Positions 24,664-32,801 of a DNA stretch of 45,610 nt are shown here, piece by piece. This DNA is from Actinoplanes palleronii. Lineage in GTDB: Bacteria > Actinomycetota > Actinomycetes > Mycobacteriales > Micromonosporaceae. Below the pieces are notes generated by a model, which was not told the origin of the DNA, made no database searches, and saw nothing but the letters and a program-made list of their open reading frames with translations. The stretch is taken from assembly GCF_016862315.1 (NCBI RefSeq), contig NZ_BOMS01000172.1, forward strand, positions 1 through 45,610, in the 5' to 3' direction. Position 1 is the first letter of the stretch, and the number at the start of each line of letters is the position of its first letter. The position numbers and the translations under genes are program-made.

Positions 24664-25775
24664 GCAGGGACATCGAGGACCTCATCCGTTCCGCGCAGGA
24701 GCACCAGGCCGACCGGGCCGTGCCACCCGACCGGATCCGGTCGGCACTGCCGCGCCGGGCCGTGGTGGTGCGGCGCCGTCAGCGGTACGGCCTGCTCGGC
24801 GCGACCGTCGCCGCCGTGGCAGTGGCCGGCGCGGTCACCGTGCCGGTGCTGGCGCTGCGCGGTGGCGACCCGGCGAGCAGTACGACGGCGCCCGGCGCGG
24901 CCGGCACCGCGGCGCCGTCCACGGGGGCGACCGCCGCACCGGTGCCGGCCGGGACGCTGCCCCGCGACATCGCGCTGCGCTACCGGCCGACCTGGGTGCC
25001 GGCCGGGCTGATCGAGGGCATCCGGCAGCACGTCGCCGTCGAGCCGGGGGCCGCGCGGGCCGAACCGTGGCTGGTGCGGGTGTGGAAGAAACAGGCCGTG
25101 GCCGGTGATCCGTGGGACGGCCCGGAGATGAGCCTGAACGTCCGGACCGTGGCCCCCGGCTACGGGGCGAACCGTGACACCAGCGGCGAGGCGGTCGACA
25201 TCAACGGCGCCGAGGGCGAGTACGTCAACGCCAAGGGCGATACGAAGGCGTACGTGACCTGGCTGGCCGACGAGCGGACCGCGCTGTCGGTGTCGGTGAA
25301 CGGGCTGGCCCTCAGCAAGGCCGACCTGCTGCGGACGGCTCGTTCGGTCCGGCCCGACACGGGACTGTCCGCGGTGCCGGTACGGCTGGGCTGGCTGCCG
25401 ACGGGCTGGACCGCCAACTCGGTCGCGGTCAGTGGCACCGGTGCGGCGGCCTGGCGCGCTCAGGTGTCCGCGTTCAGCCTCGGCAGCACGGGCAAGCCCA
25501 AGGAAGGCGCCGGCGGGCAGCTGTCGGTGACCGTGGGCAGCAGCACCGAGGCGCCGTCCGGCGGGGAGCAGCTCACCGTCGGCGGGCACCCGGCCCGGCA
25601 TCCGGTGCGTACCGACGAGCCCGGGCAGGGCCTGATCTACCTGGTCGTCGACCTGGGCGGAGGCCGGGTGATGACGGTGGTCGGCCAAGGCGCCGGGCTC
25701 ACCCTGGACGACGTGCGCAAGGTCGCCGAGCGGACCGAGGTCAGCCCGGCCGGCCAGAGCTGGCTGGACCGCTGA
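24660..25775 (+). CDS. Membrane-anchored sigma-factor partner
   Basis: The 371-aa protein starts at GTG 24660, overlapping the sigma-factor stop (GTGA). It has a short cytoplasmic part rich in charged residues (SRDIEDLIRSAQEHQADRA), one membrane helix (YGLLGATVAAVAVAGAVTV, about residues 40-60), an Ala/Thr/Pro linker and a large outer domain with YRPTWVPAGL and LGWLPTGWTANSVAV repeats, like DUF4367-type sensors. This arrangement is common behind SigE-type genes, where the product probably holds or tunes the sigma factor (inference). Confidence 0.75.
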   Translation: MSRDIEDLIRSAQEHQADRAVPPDRIRSALPRRAVVVRRRQRYGLLGATVAAVAVAGAVTVPVLALRGGDPASSTTAPGAAGTAAPSTGATAAPVPAGTLPRDIALRYRPTWVPAGLIEGIRQHVAVEPGAARAEPWLVRVWKKQAVAGDPWDGPEMSLNVRTVAPGYGANRDTSGEAVDINGAEGEYVNAKGDTKAYVTWLADERTALSVSVNGLALSKADLLRTARSVRPDTGLSAVPVRLGWLPTGWTANSVAVSGTGAAAWRAQVSAFSLGSTGKPKEGAGGQLSVTVGSSTEAPSGGEQLTVGGHPARHPVRTDEPGQGLIYLVVDLGGGRVMTVVGQGAGLTLDDVRKVAERTEVSPAGQSWLDR

Positions 25776-25778
25776 CGT

Positions 25779-25808
25779 GATGAGCACCCGCCCGGGCGGG
25801 TGCTCATC
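25779..25808. terminator. Perfect 30-bp palindrome, bidirectional terminator
   Basis: GATGAGCACCCGCCC is followed at once by its exact complement, giving a 15-bp stem. It lies 4 bp after the sigma-partner stop and 26 bp before the stop of the convergent Sel1 gene. On the plus strand a short run of T follows after AAAAAGGG. Confidence 0.85.
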
Positions 25809-25833
25809 GTCGTACCCAAAAAGGGTTTTTGAA

Positions 25834-26952
25834 TCAAGCGGCCAGCAGGTCGGCCTCCGCGTAGCGGCCGGAGAGGCGGCCTGCCTCGTGGATCTCGTCG
25901 GGGGTCATCCGGTCGACGAAACCGTGCACCTCGTGCATGCCGTCGCCGGAACCGTGCTCGAGCATGGTCAGGTACCAGCGCAGCGCCTGGACCAGGTCGA
26001 CCGGCCCGCCGAAACCGTCGCGGTACCAGGCGGCCAGCGCGAACATGCTCTTCACCTGGCCGGCCTCGGCGCCCTTCAGATACCAGGACCGGGCCTCCTC
26101 GTCGCGGTCCTGCTCGCTGAGCCGGTCGGCGAGCACCGGGTACGCCTCGGCCATCCCGGCCTCGGCGGCGATCCGCAACCACGGCACCGCCTCCGGGGTC
26201 GGGCCGGTCAGCAGGGCGACGTTGAACGCGGCGATGGTGTCGCCCGCCTCGGCCGCGGACCGGTAGAGCGCGGCCGCCCGATCCGGATCCTCGCCCTGCA
26301 CCAGGAAACCGAGGCTGCGCTGGGCGATCGGGTCACCCTCGTCGGCGGAGACGGTGAGCAACGTGACCGCGGTCGCCCGGTCGTTGAGCTGGAAGCCGTG
26401 GATCACGCCGAGCAGGGTGCGGGCGCGGCGGTCGTCGCGGTTCAGCCGCGAGGCGAGCCGTTTCAGCTCCTTCGGCGCGGTCGGGTCGCCGGCCTGGGCG
26501 GCCTTCAGGAACCAGTGGGCCGCCTCGGCCGGGTCGTCGCGGTGATAGGCGAACAGCGTGCCCAGATCGCGGAACGCCCGCTCGTCGCCATCGGCAGCGG
26601 CCCGCCAATACGATTCGGCCACGGCGTCGTCGACCGGCACACCCTGCCCGGTCGCGTACATGATCCCGAGCATCCGCCGGGCGCCCGGTTCACCCAGCTC
26701 GGCGCTGCGCTCGTACCAGCGCAGCGCCGCCGGCCAGTCCTCGGCCATCGCCCGGCGCGCGCCCAGGTTGTAGGCGGCCTCGGCGTTGCCCAGCTCGGCC
26801 GCGCGCTCGTAGCTGTCGTCCGGGCCGCCGAGCTGACCGAGCAGCAGCAGCGCGCGACCGTCCGGGCCGGCTGCCGCCAGGTGCTCGCGCGCCGCTTGGT
26901 GGTCACCGCGCAGCGCCGCAAGAACACCCATGTCGTACGCAAGCCAGGTCAC
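25834..26952 (-). CDS. Sel1-like repeat protein
   Basis: The 372-aa protein is built from about seven Sel1/TPR-like helical pairs, for example AEAAYNLGARRAMAEDWPAAL, ARRMLGIMYATGQGVPVDDA and AQRSLGFLVQGEDPDRAA. Such arrays mediate protein-protein contacts in the cytoplasm; no partner is evident. A GTG at 26952 gives the longest product, leaving only 17 bp to the divergent gene; an ATG at 26931 (MGVLAALRG) is also possible. Confidence 0.8.
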   Translation of the reverse strand: MTWLAYDMGVLAALRGDHQAAREHLAAAGPDGRALLLLGQLGGPDDSYERAAELGNAEAAYNLGARRAMAEDWPAALRWYERSAELGEPGARRMLGIMYATGQGVPVDDAVAESYWRAAADGDERAFRDLGTLFAYHRDDPAEAAHWFLKAAQAGDPTAPKELKRLASRLNRDDRRARTLLGVIHGFQLNDRATAVTLLTVSADEGDPIAQRSLGFLVQGEDPDRAAALYRSAAEAGDTIAAFNVALLTGPTPEAVPWLRIAAEAGMAEAYPVLADRLSEQDRDEEARSWYLKGAEAGQVKSMFALAAWYRDGFGGPVDLVQALRWYLTMLEHGSGDGMHEVHGFVDRMTPDEIHEAGRLSGRYAEADLLAA

Positions 26953-26969
26953 CGGGGCAGCATAGAGGG

Positions 26970-27707
26970 GTGAACGTCGAGGAGATCACCGCGGAGACCG
27001 TACGGCCGGTGGCGCGTGCGGTGCTCGGGCAGCACTGGACCGACCTGGCCTTCCTGCACTGGGCGGTGGATCCGGACCGGGTCGCCCCGCTGCTGCCGGC
27101 CGGCACGGTCCCGGACGTCATCGACGGCGTCACGTACGCCGGGGTGATCGGGTTCCGGATGGAACGGGTCGGGTTCCTGGGCAGCCCCGGGGTGCCGTAC
27201 TTGGGCACGTTCTGCGAGACGAACGTGCGGCTGTACAGCGTGGACGCGCAGGGCCGGCGCGCGGTGGTGTTCCGCTCGCTGGAGGCGGAACGACTGGTCC
27301 CGGTGCTGGTGGCGCGGGTGAGCCTGCAACTGCCGTACATGTGGGCGCGGATGCGGATGACCCGCACCGGTGACGAGATCGCCTACGTCTCGCGCCGCCG
27401 GTGGCCCGGCCCGCGGACCGCGACGAACCGGATGCGGATCCGGGTCGGCGCGCCGATCGGAACGCCCGGTCCGGTGGAGCACTTCCTGACCGCCCGGTGG
27501 GGCCTGCACACCCGGGCCTGGGGGCGGACCCGGCACCTGGCCAACGAGCATCCGCGCTGGCCGCTGCACCGGGCCGAGCTGCTGGACCTCGACGACTCGT
27601 TGCTGGCCGCGGCCGGTCTGCCCGGGATCAGCACGCCACCGGACAGCGTGCTGTACTCGCCCGGCGTACCGGTGATCTTCGGCCCGCACCGGCGTGCGCC
27701 GCGGTGA
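26970..27707 (+). CDS. DUF2071 family protein
   Basis: This 245-aa protein matches the DUF2071/YqjF family: GQHWTDLAFLHWAVDPDRVAPLLPAGT near the start, VIGFRMERVGFLGSP, FCETNVRLYSVDAQGRRAVVF and the C-terminal HRAELLDL block. The family has an acetoacetate-decarboxylase-like beta barrel without an agreed function. The GTG at 26970 lies 17 bp from the divergent Sel1 start, so one or both messages are probably leaderless. Confidence 0.8.
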   Translation: MNVEEITAETVRPVARAVLGQHWTDLAFLHWAVDPDRVAPLLPAGTVPDVIDGVTYAGVIGFRMERVGFLGSPGVPYLGTFCETNVRLYSVDAQGRRAVVFRSLEAERLVPVLVARVSLQLPYMWARMRMTRTGDEIAYVSRRRWPGPRTATNRMRIRVGAPIGTPGPVEHFLTARWGLHTRAWGRTRHLANEHPRWPLHRAELLDLDDSLLAAAGLPGISTPPDSVLYSPGVPVIFGPHRRAPR

Positions 27708-27753
27708 AAGCCGCGCGCGCGGCCTTGCGACAGCGAGCGAGTAGTTTGTCCGG

Positions 27754-28194
27754 GTGAGTCTTCTTGATGATGTGGCGAAGCGGGACGGCTGGCGTTGCTG
27801 GGTGTGCGACGAGCCGGTCGACGCCGACATGCCGGTGAACGATCCGCGTGGTCCGAGCGTCGACGCCCGCACCGCGGACCGGAAGGCCAAGGTCGTCGAG
27901 CGGCTCGCGCACCGGGCCTGCAACACCCGCAAGGGCGCGGTGAAGGTGGTCATCGCGTGGCCGGACCGGCTGCACGTGGTGGAGCCGGCGCCGCTGATCA
28001 CGGTCGCCGAGCGGCTGGAGCGCAAGGGCGGCCGGGAGCTGGTGGCCCGCTGCCCCAGCAAGAAGGACGCTCAGGAGGCCGCCGACTGGCTGGTGGACCG
28101 GTTCTCCCGGCTCGTCCCGGGGCTGCCGGTCACTGCGAACGTGGACGCGGGCGGCGGGCAGTTCCTGGTGGCACTGTCCGCCGGGCGGCGCTGA
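27754..28194 (+). CDS. Small HNH-like zinc-site protein
   Basis: This 146-aa protein starts at GTG 27754. It has RDGWRCWVCDEPV at residues 11-22 and RLAHRACNTRKGA further on. The CxxC...HxxC arrangement is like the zinc half of HNH nucleases, but the catalytic histidine pair is not clear. The C-terminal half (RCPSKKDAQEAADWLVDRF) looks like a separate small alpha/beta domain. It could be a nuclease relative or a nucleic-acid-binding protein. Confidence 0.65.
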   Translation: MSLLDDVAKRDGWRCWVCDEPVDADMPVNDPRGPSVDARTADRKAKVVERLAHRACNTRKGAVKVVIAWPDRLHVVEPAPLITVAERLERKGGRELVARCPSKKDAQEAADWLVDRFSRLVPGLPVTANVDAGGGQFLVALSAGRR

Positions 28195-28224
28195 GCGTCG
28201 GCGTCGTGGGCCGGAGTTCCTAGG

Positions 28225-28974
28225 TCAGATGTGCATCTCGCCGCCGTCGACGACCAGGTCGGCGCCGAGGAAGAAGCTGGCCTGATCGGAGGCGAGGAAC
28301 GCCACGACGTTGGCGACCTCGGCCGGGCGGCCGATGCGGCCGATCGGGATGCCGTCGGCGAACTGCGACTTGAGGGCAGCCGCGTCCGGGCCGGCGACCA
28401 CGCCGTCGAGCCCGGGAGTGTCGATGGTGCCCGGTGAGATGGCGTTGACCCTGATGTTCCGGTCCTTGAGCTCGTTGGCCCAGGTCCGGGTGAACGACCG
28501 GATCGCGGCCTTGGACGCCGCGTAGGCGCCGAAGGCCGCGACCCCGTCGCCGGCCCGCACCGAGGAGTTCAGGATCACCGAGGCGCCGTCGTTGAGCAGC
28601 GGCAGCGCCTTCTGCACCGTGAACACCGTGCCCCGCACGTTGACACCGAAGATCCGGTCGAAGTGCTCCTCGGTGATCTCCGGCAGGGTCGCGAACGCCG
28701 CGGCGGCCGCGTTGGCGAACAGCACGTCCAGGCCCCGGCCCCGGGACCGGACCGCGTCGTAGAGCCGGTCCAGGTCGTCCGGGTTCGCGATGTCGCCGGG
28801 CACGGCGGTCGCCGAGGCCGCGCCGATGGTCTCGACGGCCGCGTCGAGTTCGGCCGTGCGCCGGCCGGTGATGAACACGTGCGCGCCGTCCGCGGCCAGC
28901 CGTTGCGCGGCGGCCAGGCCGATCCCCTTGCTGCCACCGGTCACAACAGCGGTCTTGCCCTCGAACTGACCCAT
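28225..28974 (-). CDS. SDR-family oxidoreductase
   Basis: This 249-aa short-chain dehydrogenase has the cofactor motif TGGSKGIG (residues 12-19), the NAAA-type motif FANAAAAAF, and catalytic Ser137/138, Tyr151 and Lys155 (AYAASKAAIR). Arg residues in TGRRTAE after the second strand suggest NADP(H). GGAGG lies 7 bp before the ATG at 28974. It is divergent from a TetR regulator with 92 bp between, and the shared operator-like repeats indicate that the TetR protein represses it. Confidence 0.9.
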   Translation of the reverse strand: MGQFEGKTAVVTGGSKGIGLAAAQRLAADGAHVFITGRRTAELDAAVETIGAASATAVPGDIANPDDLDRLYDAVRSRGRGLDVLFANAAAAAFATLPEITEEHFDRIFGVNVRGTVFTVQKALPLLNDGASVILNSSVRAGDGVAAFGAYAASKAAIRSFTRTWANELKDRNIRVNAISPGTIDTPGLDGVVAGPDAAALKSQFADGIPIGRIGRPAEVANVVAFLASDQASFFLGADLVVDGGEMHI

Positions 28975-28992
28975 GGTTCTACCTCCTGAAAC

Positions 28993-29048
28993 TTCGGCAC
29001 CGGTTAGTACCGAAGGCGACCGTACCACTAGCGCACCGATCGGTACCG
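28993..29048. promoter_or_regulatory. Operator-like repeats between SDR and TetR genes
   Basis: TTCGGCACC...AGTACCGAA (28993-29014) is an imperfect inverted repeat. ACCGATCGGT (29035-29044) and CGGTACCG (29041-29048) are perfect palindromes. The block TACCGAAGG occurs twice. Repeated ACCGAA/TTCGGT half-sites in a divergent SDR/TetR gap are typical TetR targets. Confidence 0.55.
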
Positions 29049-29066
29049 AAGGAGTAGGCTCGGGAC

Positions 29067-29675
29067 GTGGACACCAAGCGGAAGACGCCGATCGGCCGGC
29101 CACGGGCGTTCGACGCCGACGCGGCGCTCGAACGCGCGCTGCTGGTCTTCTGGGCGAACGGCTACGAAGGCGCCAGCCTCGACGACCTGACCGAAGCGAT
29201 GGGCATCACCCGGACCAGCATGTACCGGGCCTTCGGCAACAAGGAGGACCTGTTCCGCAAGGCGCTGCAGCGCTACTCCGAAGGCCCCGCGGCGTACGTG
29301 CCGCGGGCGATGGAGGAACCGACGGCGCGGGAGGTGGCCACCGCGTTCCTGAACGGTTCGGTCCGGACCACGACCCTGCCGGGCTGCCCGGCCGGCTGCT
29401 TCGGCGTCCAGGGCTCCCTGGCGGCGGGCGAGGCCGGTCGCCGCGCGCAGCAGGCGCTGGCGGTGTGGCGCAACGACGGGATCACGGTGCTGCGCGAGCG
29501 GATGCAGCGGGCGATCGACGAGGGCGACCTGCCGGCCGGGGCGGACGCGGATCAGCTCGCGCGATACCTGATGGCGGTGTCCAACGGCATCGCCGTGCAG
29601 GCCGCCGGGGGCGCCGAGCGGGCGGAGCTCCAGCTGGTGGCTGACATCGCCCTGCGGCATTGGCCCCTCGGCTGA
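29067..29675 (+). CDS. TetR-family transcriptional regulator
   Basis: The 202-aa protein has the TetR HTH (GRPRAFDADAALERALLVFWANGYEGASLDDLTEAMGITRTSMYRAFGNKEDLF broken across helices 1-4) and a C-terminal ligand domain with TTTLPGCPAGCFGVQG, the cysteine block of the TetR_C AcrR/YcdC-like group. The GTG at 29067 is the start. It probably represses the divergent SDR gene. Confidence 0.88.
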   Translation: MDTKRKTPIGRPRAFDADAALERALLVFWANGYEGASLDDLTEAMGITRTSMYRAFGNKEDLFRKALQRYSEGPAAYVPRAMEEPTAREVATAFLNGSVRTTTLPGCPAGCFGVQGSLAAGEAGRRAQQALAVWRNDGITVLRERMQRAIDEGDLPAGADADQLARYLMAVSNGIAVQAAGGAERAELQLVADIALRHWPLG

Positions 29676-29684
29676 CGGGCTTGC

Positions 29685-30068
29685 CTACCAGATCAGGATG
29701 CTGCCGTTCGCGGCCCGGGCGCGGTCGACGGCGTTCCGGATGGTGGCCAGCCGGTCGGTGATGTACCCGGGCTCGTATCCGGTGGCGGCCGCGAGCTCCC
29801 CGGCGTGCTCCGCCAGGTGCCGGCATTCCTGCTCGAAGGCGTCCAGGCGGTCCGGGGGGATCATCAGGTTCCCCCGGTTCTCCAGGGTGATCTCGCCGAG
29901 CTGCGGCAGGAACGTCGCGCCGAGTCGCCGCGCTGCGGTGGAACCCCACAGCTGGTGACGGGTGAACTCGCCGCCCGCTGAGGTCTCGGTGCGCGGTGGG
30001 TCGTCCACGACGCGGCGGCCGGCATAGGCGTTTTCATCGGGAATCCAGATTCGTACGCTCAGACTCAT
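29685..30068 (-). CDS. Uncharacterised protein
   Basis: The 127-aa product begins MSLSVRIWIPDENAYAGRRV and ends ANGSILIW. It is soluble, with an early beta part and a helical middle (LDAFEQECRHLAEHAGELAAATGY). It overlaps the upstream unknown gene by 35 bp, so the two are probably co-expressed. I do not recognise the family; immunity-type or effector-associated proteins are one possibility with no direct support. Confidence 0.6.
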   Translation of the reverse strand: MSLSVRIWIPDENAYAGRRVVDDPPRTETSAGGEFTRHQLWGSTAARRLGATFLPQLGEITLENRGNLMIPPDRLDAFEQECRHLAEHAGELAAATGYEPGYITDRLATIRNAVDRARAANGSILIW

Positions 30069-30906
30069 CTGTCCACGCTCCTATTCGCCATCGCAGGGTC
30101 GCCCGCCCATCGACGTCCTCGAGAGTCACCGGGTAGACCTGCCCGTGGGATCGGCCGCCGCGGAAGCGCTGCAGCTCGCTGGGCGACCAGGTGATGCAGA
30201 GGATCGGGCAGCCGGCTATCTCGATGAGCCCGGCGCCGAGCGGGTCCGGCCAGCCGGCCCGCCAGCCGAGGTGCTGATGGGTGTGCGGGTTTACCTTCGC
30301 CAGGAACTTGTAGTGGCCGTGCGCGACCGCCCACTGGTTGATCGTGGTGGCTCGTTCGCGGGCGGAGGTGATCGGCAGGTCCAGCCAGCCGTGCAGGGTC
30401 CAGGTCGCGACGATCTCCGGTGCGCTGAAGTGCGTGCTGGCCTGCGTATCGCCCTTGCCGCCGAGCCGCAGGTCGGCCAGCCCGTCGACGGTTCTCGGCC
30501 CGCTGCCGAATCCGATCCACGCGTCGAGCGCGACCGGGTCGCCGATGGCCATCCCGCACGGGTCCACGGGTAGGGCGCCCAGCGGGACCGGCTCGGTGCC
30601 GGCCGACACCGCTGACCAGGGCAGGTCCAGGTCGATGTCGAGCACGGCGATGGTGGGCCGGGGCTCGTAGGTGCCGGGGCGGGTGCGCGCGGTCACCGTC
30701 AGCGTCGCCGGGCCGGTGGGCACGGCGGTCGCTTCGGCGAGCCAGTCGTGCAGGTGGGCGCCGCCGGCCCGGGCCGAGTGAAGCGCACGGACCGAGAGGG
30801 GGTCGCCCAGCTCGCTCCACTCGTCGAGGAACCCGGTGCCGGCGAGCACGAGCGCCCGGGACGGCGCCACGACCCGGCCCAGGATCACACTCTCATCGCC
30901 GCTCAT
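30034..30906 (-). CDS. Uncharacterised protein
   Basis: The 290-aa protein starts at ATG 30906 (MSGDESVILGRVVAPSRALVLAG). It is soluble and beta-rich, with a conserved-looking centre WAVAHGHYKFLAKVNPHTHQHLGWRAGW and ITWSPSELQRFRGGRSHGQVYPV near the end. The cluster of His residues could bind metal. No family was recognised. Its stop region overlaps the next gene by 35 bp. Confidence 0.6.
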   Translation of the reverse strand: MSGDESVILGRVVAPSRALVLAGTGFLDEWSELGDPLSVRALHSARAGGAHLHDWLAEATAVPTGPATLTVTARTRPGTYEPRPTIAVLDIDLDLPWSAVSAGTEPVPLGALPVDPCGMAIGDPVALDAWIGFGSGPRTVDGLADLRLGGKGDTQASTHFSAPEIVATWTLHGWLDLPITSARERATTINQWAVAHGHYKFLAKVNPHTHQHLGWRAGWPDPLGAGLIEIAGCPILCITWSPSELQRFRGGRSHGQVYPVTLEDVDGRATLRWRIGAWTDESERTNLDSR

Positions 30907-30950
30907 CGCGATCGATCATGGCATGGGCGTGTGGTGGCTAACGTGATCAG

Positions 30951-31463
30951 ATGCGGTTGACGTATCAGGAAGTGGGCGCGACCCGGACCGAGCCACTGCC
31001 CGCGGGGTACGGCCACGTGCACCGCGACGTCAGCATCGGGTCGGGTGCGGAGGTCTTCGAGCGGGCAGTGGCCGGTCTTTTCGACTGGGGAATGCACCGG
31101 GAGGCCGGGTTCACCGTGGTGAGCCCCGGAGGGATTGCGGCGCCGGGGGTCGACGTGGTGCTGCGCGCCGGGTGGGGCCCGGTGCGGCTGACCATCCCGT
31201 GCCGGGTGGTCTACACCGTCGACGAGGTCGATCGCCGCGGATTCGCCTACGGGACGCTGCCCGGTCATCCGGAGCGGGGCGAGGAGGCGTTCATGGTGGT
31301 GCAGGACGGTACGGGCGACGTACGGATCCGGATCTCGGCCTTCAGTCGTCCCGCATCGTTTGTCGCGCGCGCCAGCGGACCGGTGGGTCGGTGGGCGCAG
31401 CAGTACGCAACGGACCGTTACGTCAGAGCCATCCAACGCCTGGCGCTGGTCAAAGCTCCATGA
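30951..31463 (+). CDS. DUF1990 family protein
   Basis: The 170-aa protein has DUF1990 signatures: MRLTYQEVGATR, PAGYGHVHRDVSIGSG, FERAVAGLFDWGMHREAGF, the CRVVYTVDEVDRRGFAYGTLPGHPERGEEAF block and the closing RISAFSRPASFVARASGPVG. The family adopts a START-like fold with unknown role. Its 3' end overlaps the convergent PIN toxin gene by 14 bp. Confidence 0.85.
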   Translation: MRLTYQEVGATRTEPLPAGYGHVHRDVSIGSGAEVFERAVAGLFDWGMHREAGFTVVSPGGIAAPGVDVVLRAGWGPVRLTIPCRVVYTVDEVDRRGFAYGTLPGHPERGEEAFMVVQDGTGDVRIRISAFSRPASFVARASGPVGRWAQQYATDRYVRAIQRLALVKAP

Positions 31464-31863
31464 GCACGATGGGGTAGCCGCGGTAGAGGGTCGGGATCCG
31501 GGTAACCACCACGGCGTTCATCTGGCTCGCCTCGTGCACGATCTGTGCCACCATCTGCTCCGCCATCAGCTCCGTGTGCAACGGGTAGCGCTGGAGCCTC
31601 GGCCCAGCAATGTCGCCGACCTGAATCGCCGTCCGTGCCGGCAGATCCAAGTCCCGCAGCCCGGGGAGTTTCAGCAGGTGATCCCAGATGGAGACCTTCG
31701 CCCGGACGGCCACCTGGGCTTCCAGGGCAGCCAGCGCCGGAACGACCACGGTCCGGGCTCCAACGTGGGCCTGGCCGACCAGCTGCATCATTTTTGGGTG
31801 ACCCTGCATCAACTCGACGAGGGCGCTCGCGTCCAGAACGCGCAACGAGTGATGGGGGTTCAT
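31450..31863 (-). CDS. PIN-domain toxin (VapC-like)
   Basis: This 137-aa protein starts MNPHHSLRVLDASALVELMQG, with the first PIN aspartate in VLDAS and an acidic residue in VELM. LAALEAQVAVRAK carries the second conserved Glu region. Residues near the end (VVTRIPTLYRGYPI) match the final strand, although the usual third acidic residue is weak. It probably cleaves RNA. It starts within the stop of the 58-aa gene upstream (ATGA), the arrangement of toxin-antitoxin operons. Confidence 0.75.
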   Translation of the reverse strand: MNPHHSLRVLDASALVELMQGHPKMMQLVGQAHVGARTVVVPALAALEAQVAVRAKVSIWDHLLKLPGLRDLDLPARTAIQVGDIAGPRLQRYPLHTELMAEQMVAQIVHEASQMNAVVVTRIPTLYRGYPIVLMEL

Positions 31864-32036
31864 GCCGCCTGCTGCTTCCGTCGTGCGATCAGCTCGGCGA
31901 GGTCGCGGTCGGCCTTTTCCATCTGCGCTGTGAAGGTGGCCTCGTCCTCGGCGGTCCACGGCGCCAGCGGGGGCAGGCCCAGGGCTTCCGCGAGGCGCTC
32001 GGCGGCTTGGCGTCCGGGGTTGTCGGCAGTTGTCAT
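31860..32036 (-). CDS. Antitoxin-like small protein preceding the PIN toxin
   Basis: A 58-codon frame starts at ATG 32036 (MTTADNPGRQAAERLAEALG) and ends with ARRKQQAA, its stop overlapping the PIN start by 4 nt. The composition is acidic-then-basic and largely helical (EDEATFTAQMEKADRDLAEL), as in VapB-type antitoxins that wrap the toxin. No AbrB or RHH DNA-binding motif is clear, so the specific antitoxin class is unknown. The call depends on the coupling and on the PIN neighbour. Confidence 0.65.
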   Translation of the reverse strand: MTTADNPGRQAAERLAEALGLPPLAPWTAEDEATFTAQMEKADRDLAELIARRKQQAA

Positions 32037-32097
32037 GGGTCAACCCTAGTCGCGTGCATCGACCAACGGCAACACCCGGACGAGCAATGATGTGACC

Positions 32098-32730
32098 ATG
32101 GGTCGATCACGAACGAATCCCGCGCCGACCGCGCCGGTCACCGCCCGCGGCCGGCGGACCCGGGACGCGCTGCTGGCCGCCGGCCGGGAATTGCTCGAAG
32201 CGCGCGGCTGGGCCGGCTTCACCCCTGAACAGGTCGCGCAGGCCGCCGGCGTCTCCTACGGCACGTTCTACACCTACTTCGAGTCCAAGGACGACCTGCT
32301 GCGCGCCGTCGTGCGGGCGGTCGCCGAGGAGCTGTTCACCGAGAGCCTGGTCGGGCCGGACGCCGCCGGCGACCCTTATGCCCGGATCGTCGAGGCGAAC
32401 CGCGGTTACCTGAAGGCCTGGCGCGGCGCCTCCCGGGTGTTGCGGCTGGTCGAGCAGGGTGCCGACACCGACGACACGCTGCGTCAGATGCTCCTCGAGG
32501 TGCGCGAGCTCTACGTGCACCGCGGCGCCGAGGGGCTGCGCCGCCTCCAGGAGGCCGGGCTGGCGAACCCGGAGCTCGACCCGCGGCTGACCGCGATCGT
32601 GCTGGGCGCCATGGTCGAGCAGATGGCGCACGTCATCTACTCGCTGCGGGAGCCGCTCGACGAGGACGAGGTGGTCAACCACATGTCCAAGCTGTGGGCC
32701 GCCGCGATCGGCCTGCGCCCGCAAGCCTGA
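32098..32730 (+). CDS. TetR-family transcriptional regulator
   Basis: The 210-aa product has the TetR HTH (TRDALLAAGRELLEARGWAGF, TPEQVAQAAGVSYGTFYTYFESKDDLL). The C-terminal domain has LDEDEVVNHMSKLWAAAIGL, seen in regulators of acyl-CoA operons. It lies 71 bp upstream of the atuA-like operon, which begins with an inverted repeat over the -35 box. The ATG at 32098 is used; a GTG 6 bp upstream is possible. Confidence 0.88.
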   Translation: MGRSRTNPAPTAPVTARGRRTRDALLAAGRELLEARGWAGFTPEQVAQAAGVSYGTFYTYFESKDDLLRAVVRAVAEELFTESLVGPDAAGDPYARIVEANRGYLKAWRGASRVLRLVEQGADTDDTLRQMLLEVRELYVHRGAEGLRRLQEAGLANPELDPRLTAIVLGAMVEQMAHVIYSLREPLDEDEVVNHMSKLWAAAIGLRPQA

Positions 32731-32737
32731 CCGGAGC

Positions 32738-32765
32738 TTGACAATTTTGTCAGATTCCCTAACGT
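32738..32765 (+). promoter_or_regulatory. Promoter and TetR-type operator of the acyl-CoA operon
   Basis: TTGACA (32738-32743) and TAACGT (32760-32765) are 16 bp apart and match -35 and -10 elements. TGACAA-TT-TTGTCA (32739-32752) is an inverted repeat that overlaps the -35. It is immediately downstream of the TetR gene and 36 bp before the GTG of the operon's first gene. Confidence 0.65.
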
Positions 32766-32801
32766 GGCCCCTGACCACCACGCACAAGGGGGGCGGGCGA
32801 A

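Noticed and set aside
32107..32787. A minus-strand open frame opposite the second TetR gene
   Set aside because: The plus-strand TetR HTH is clear and the reverse frame shows no motif.
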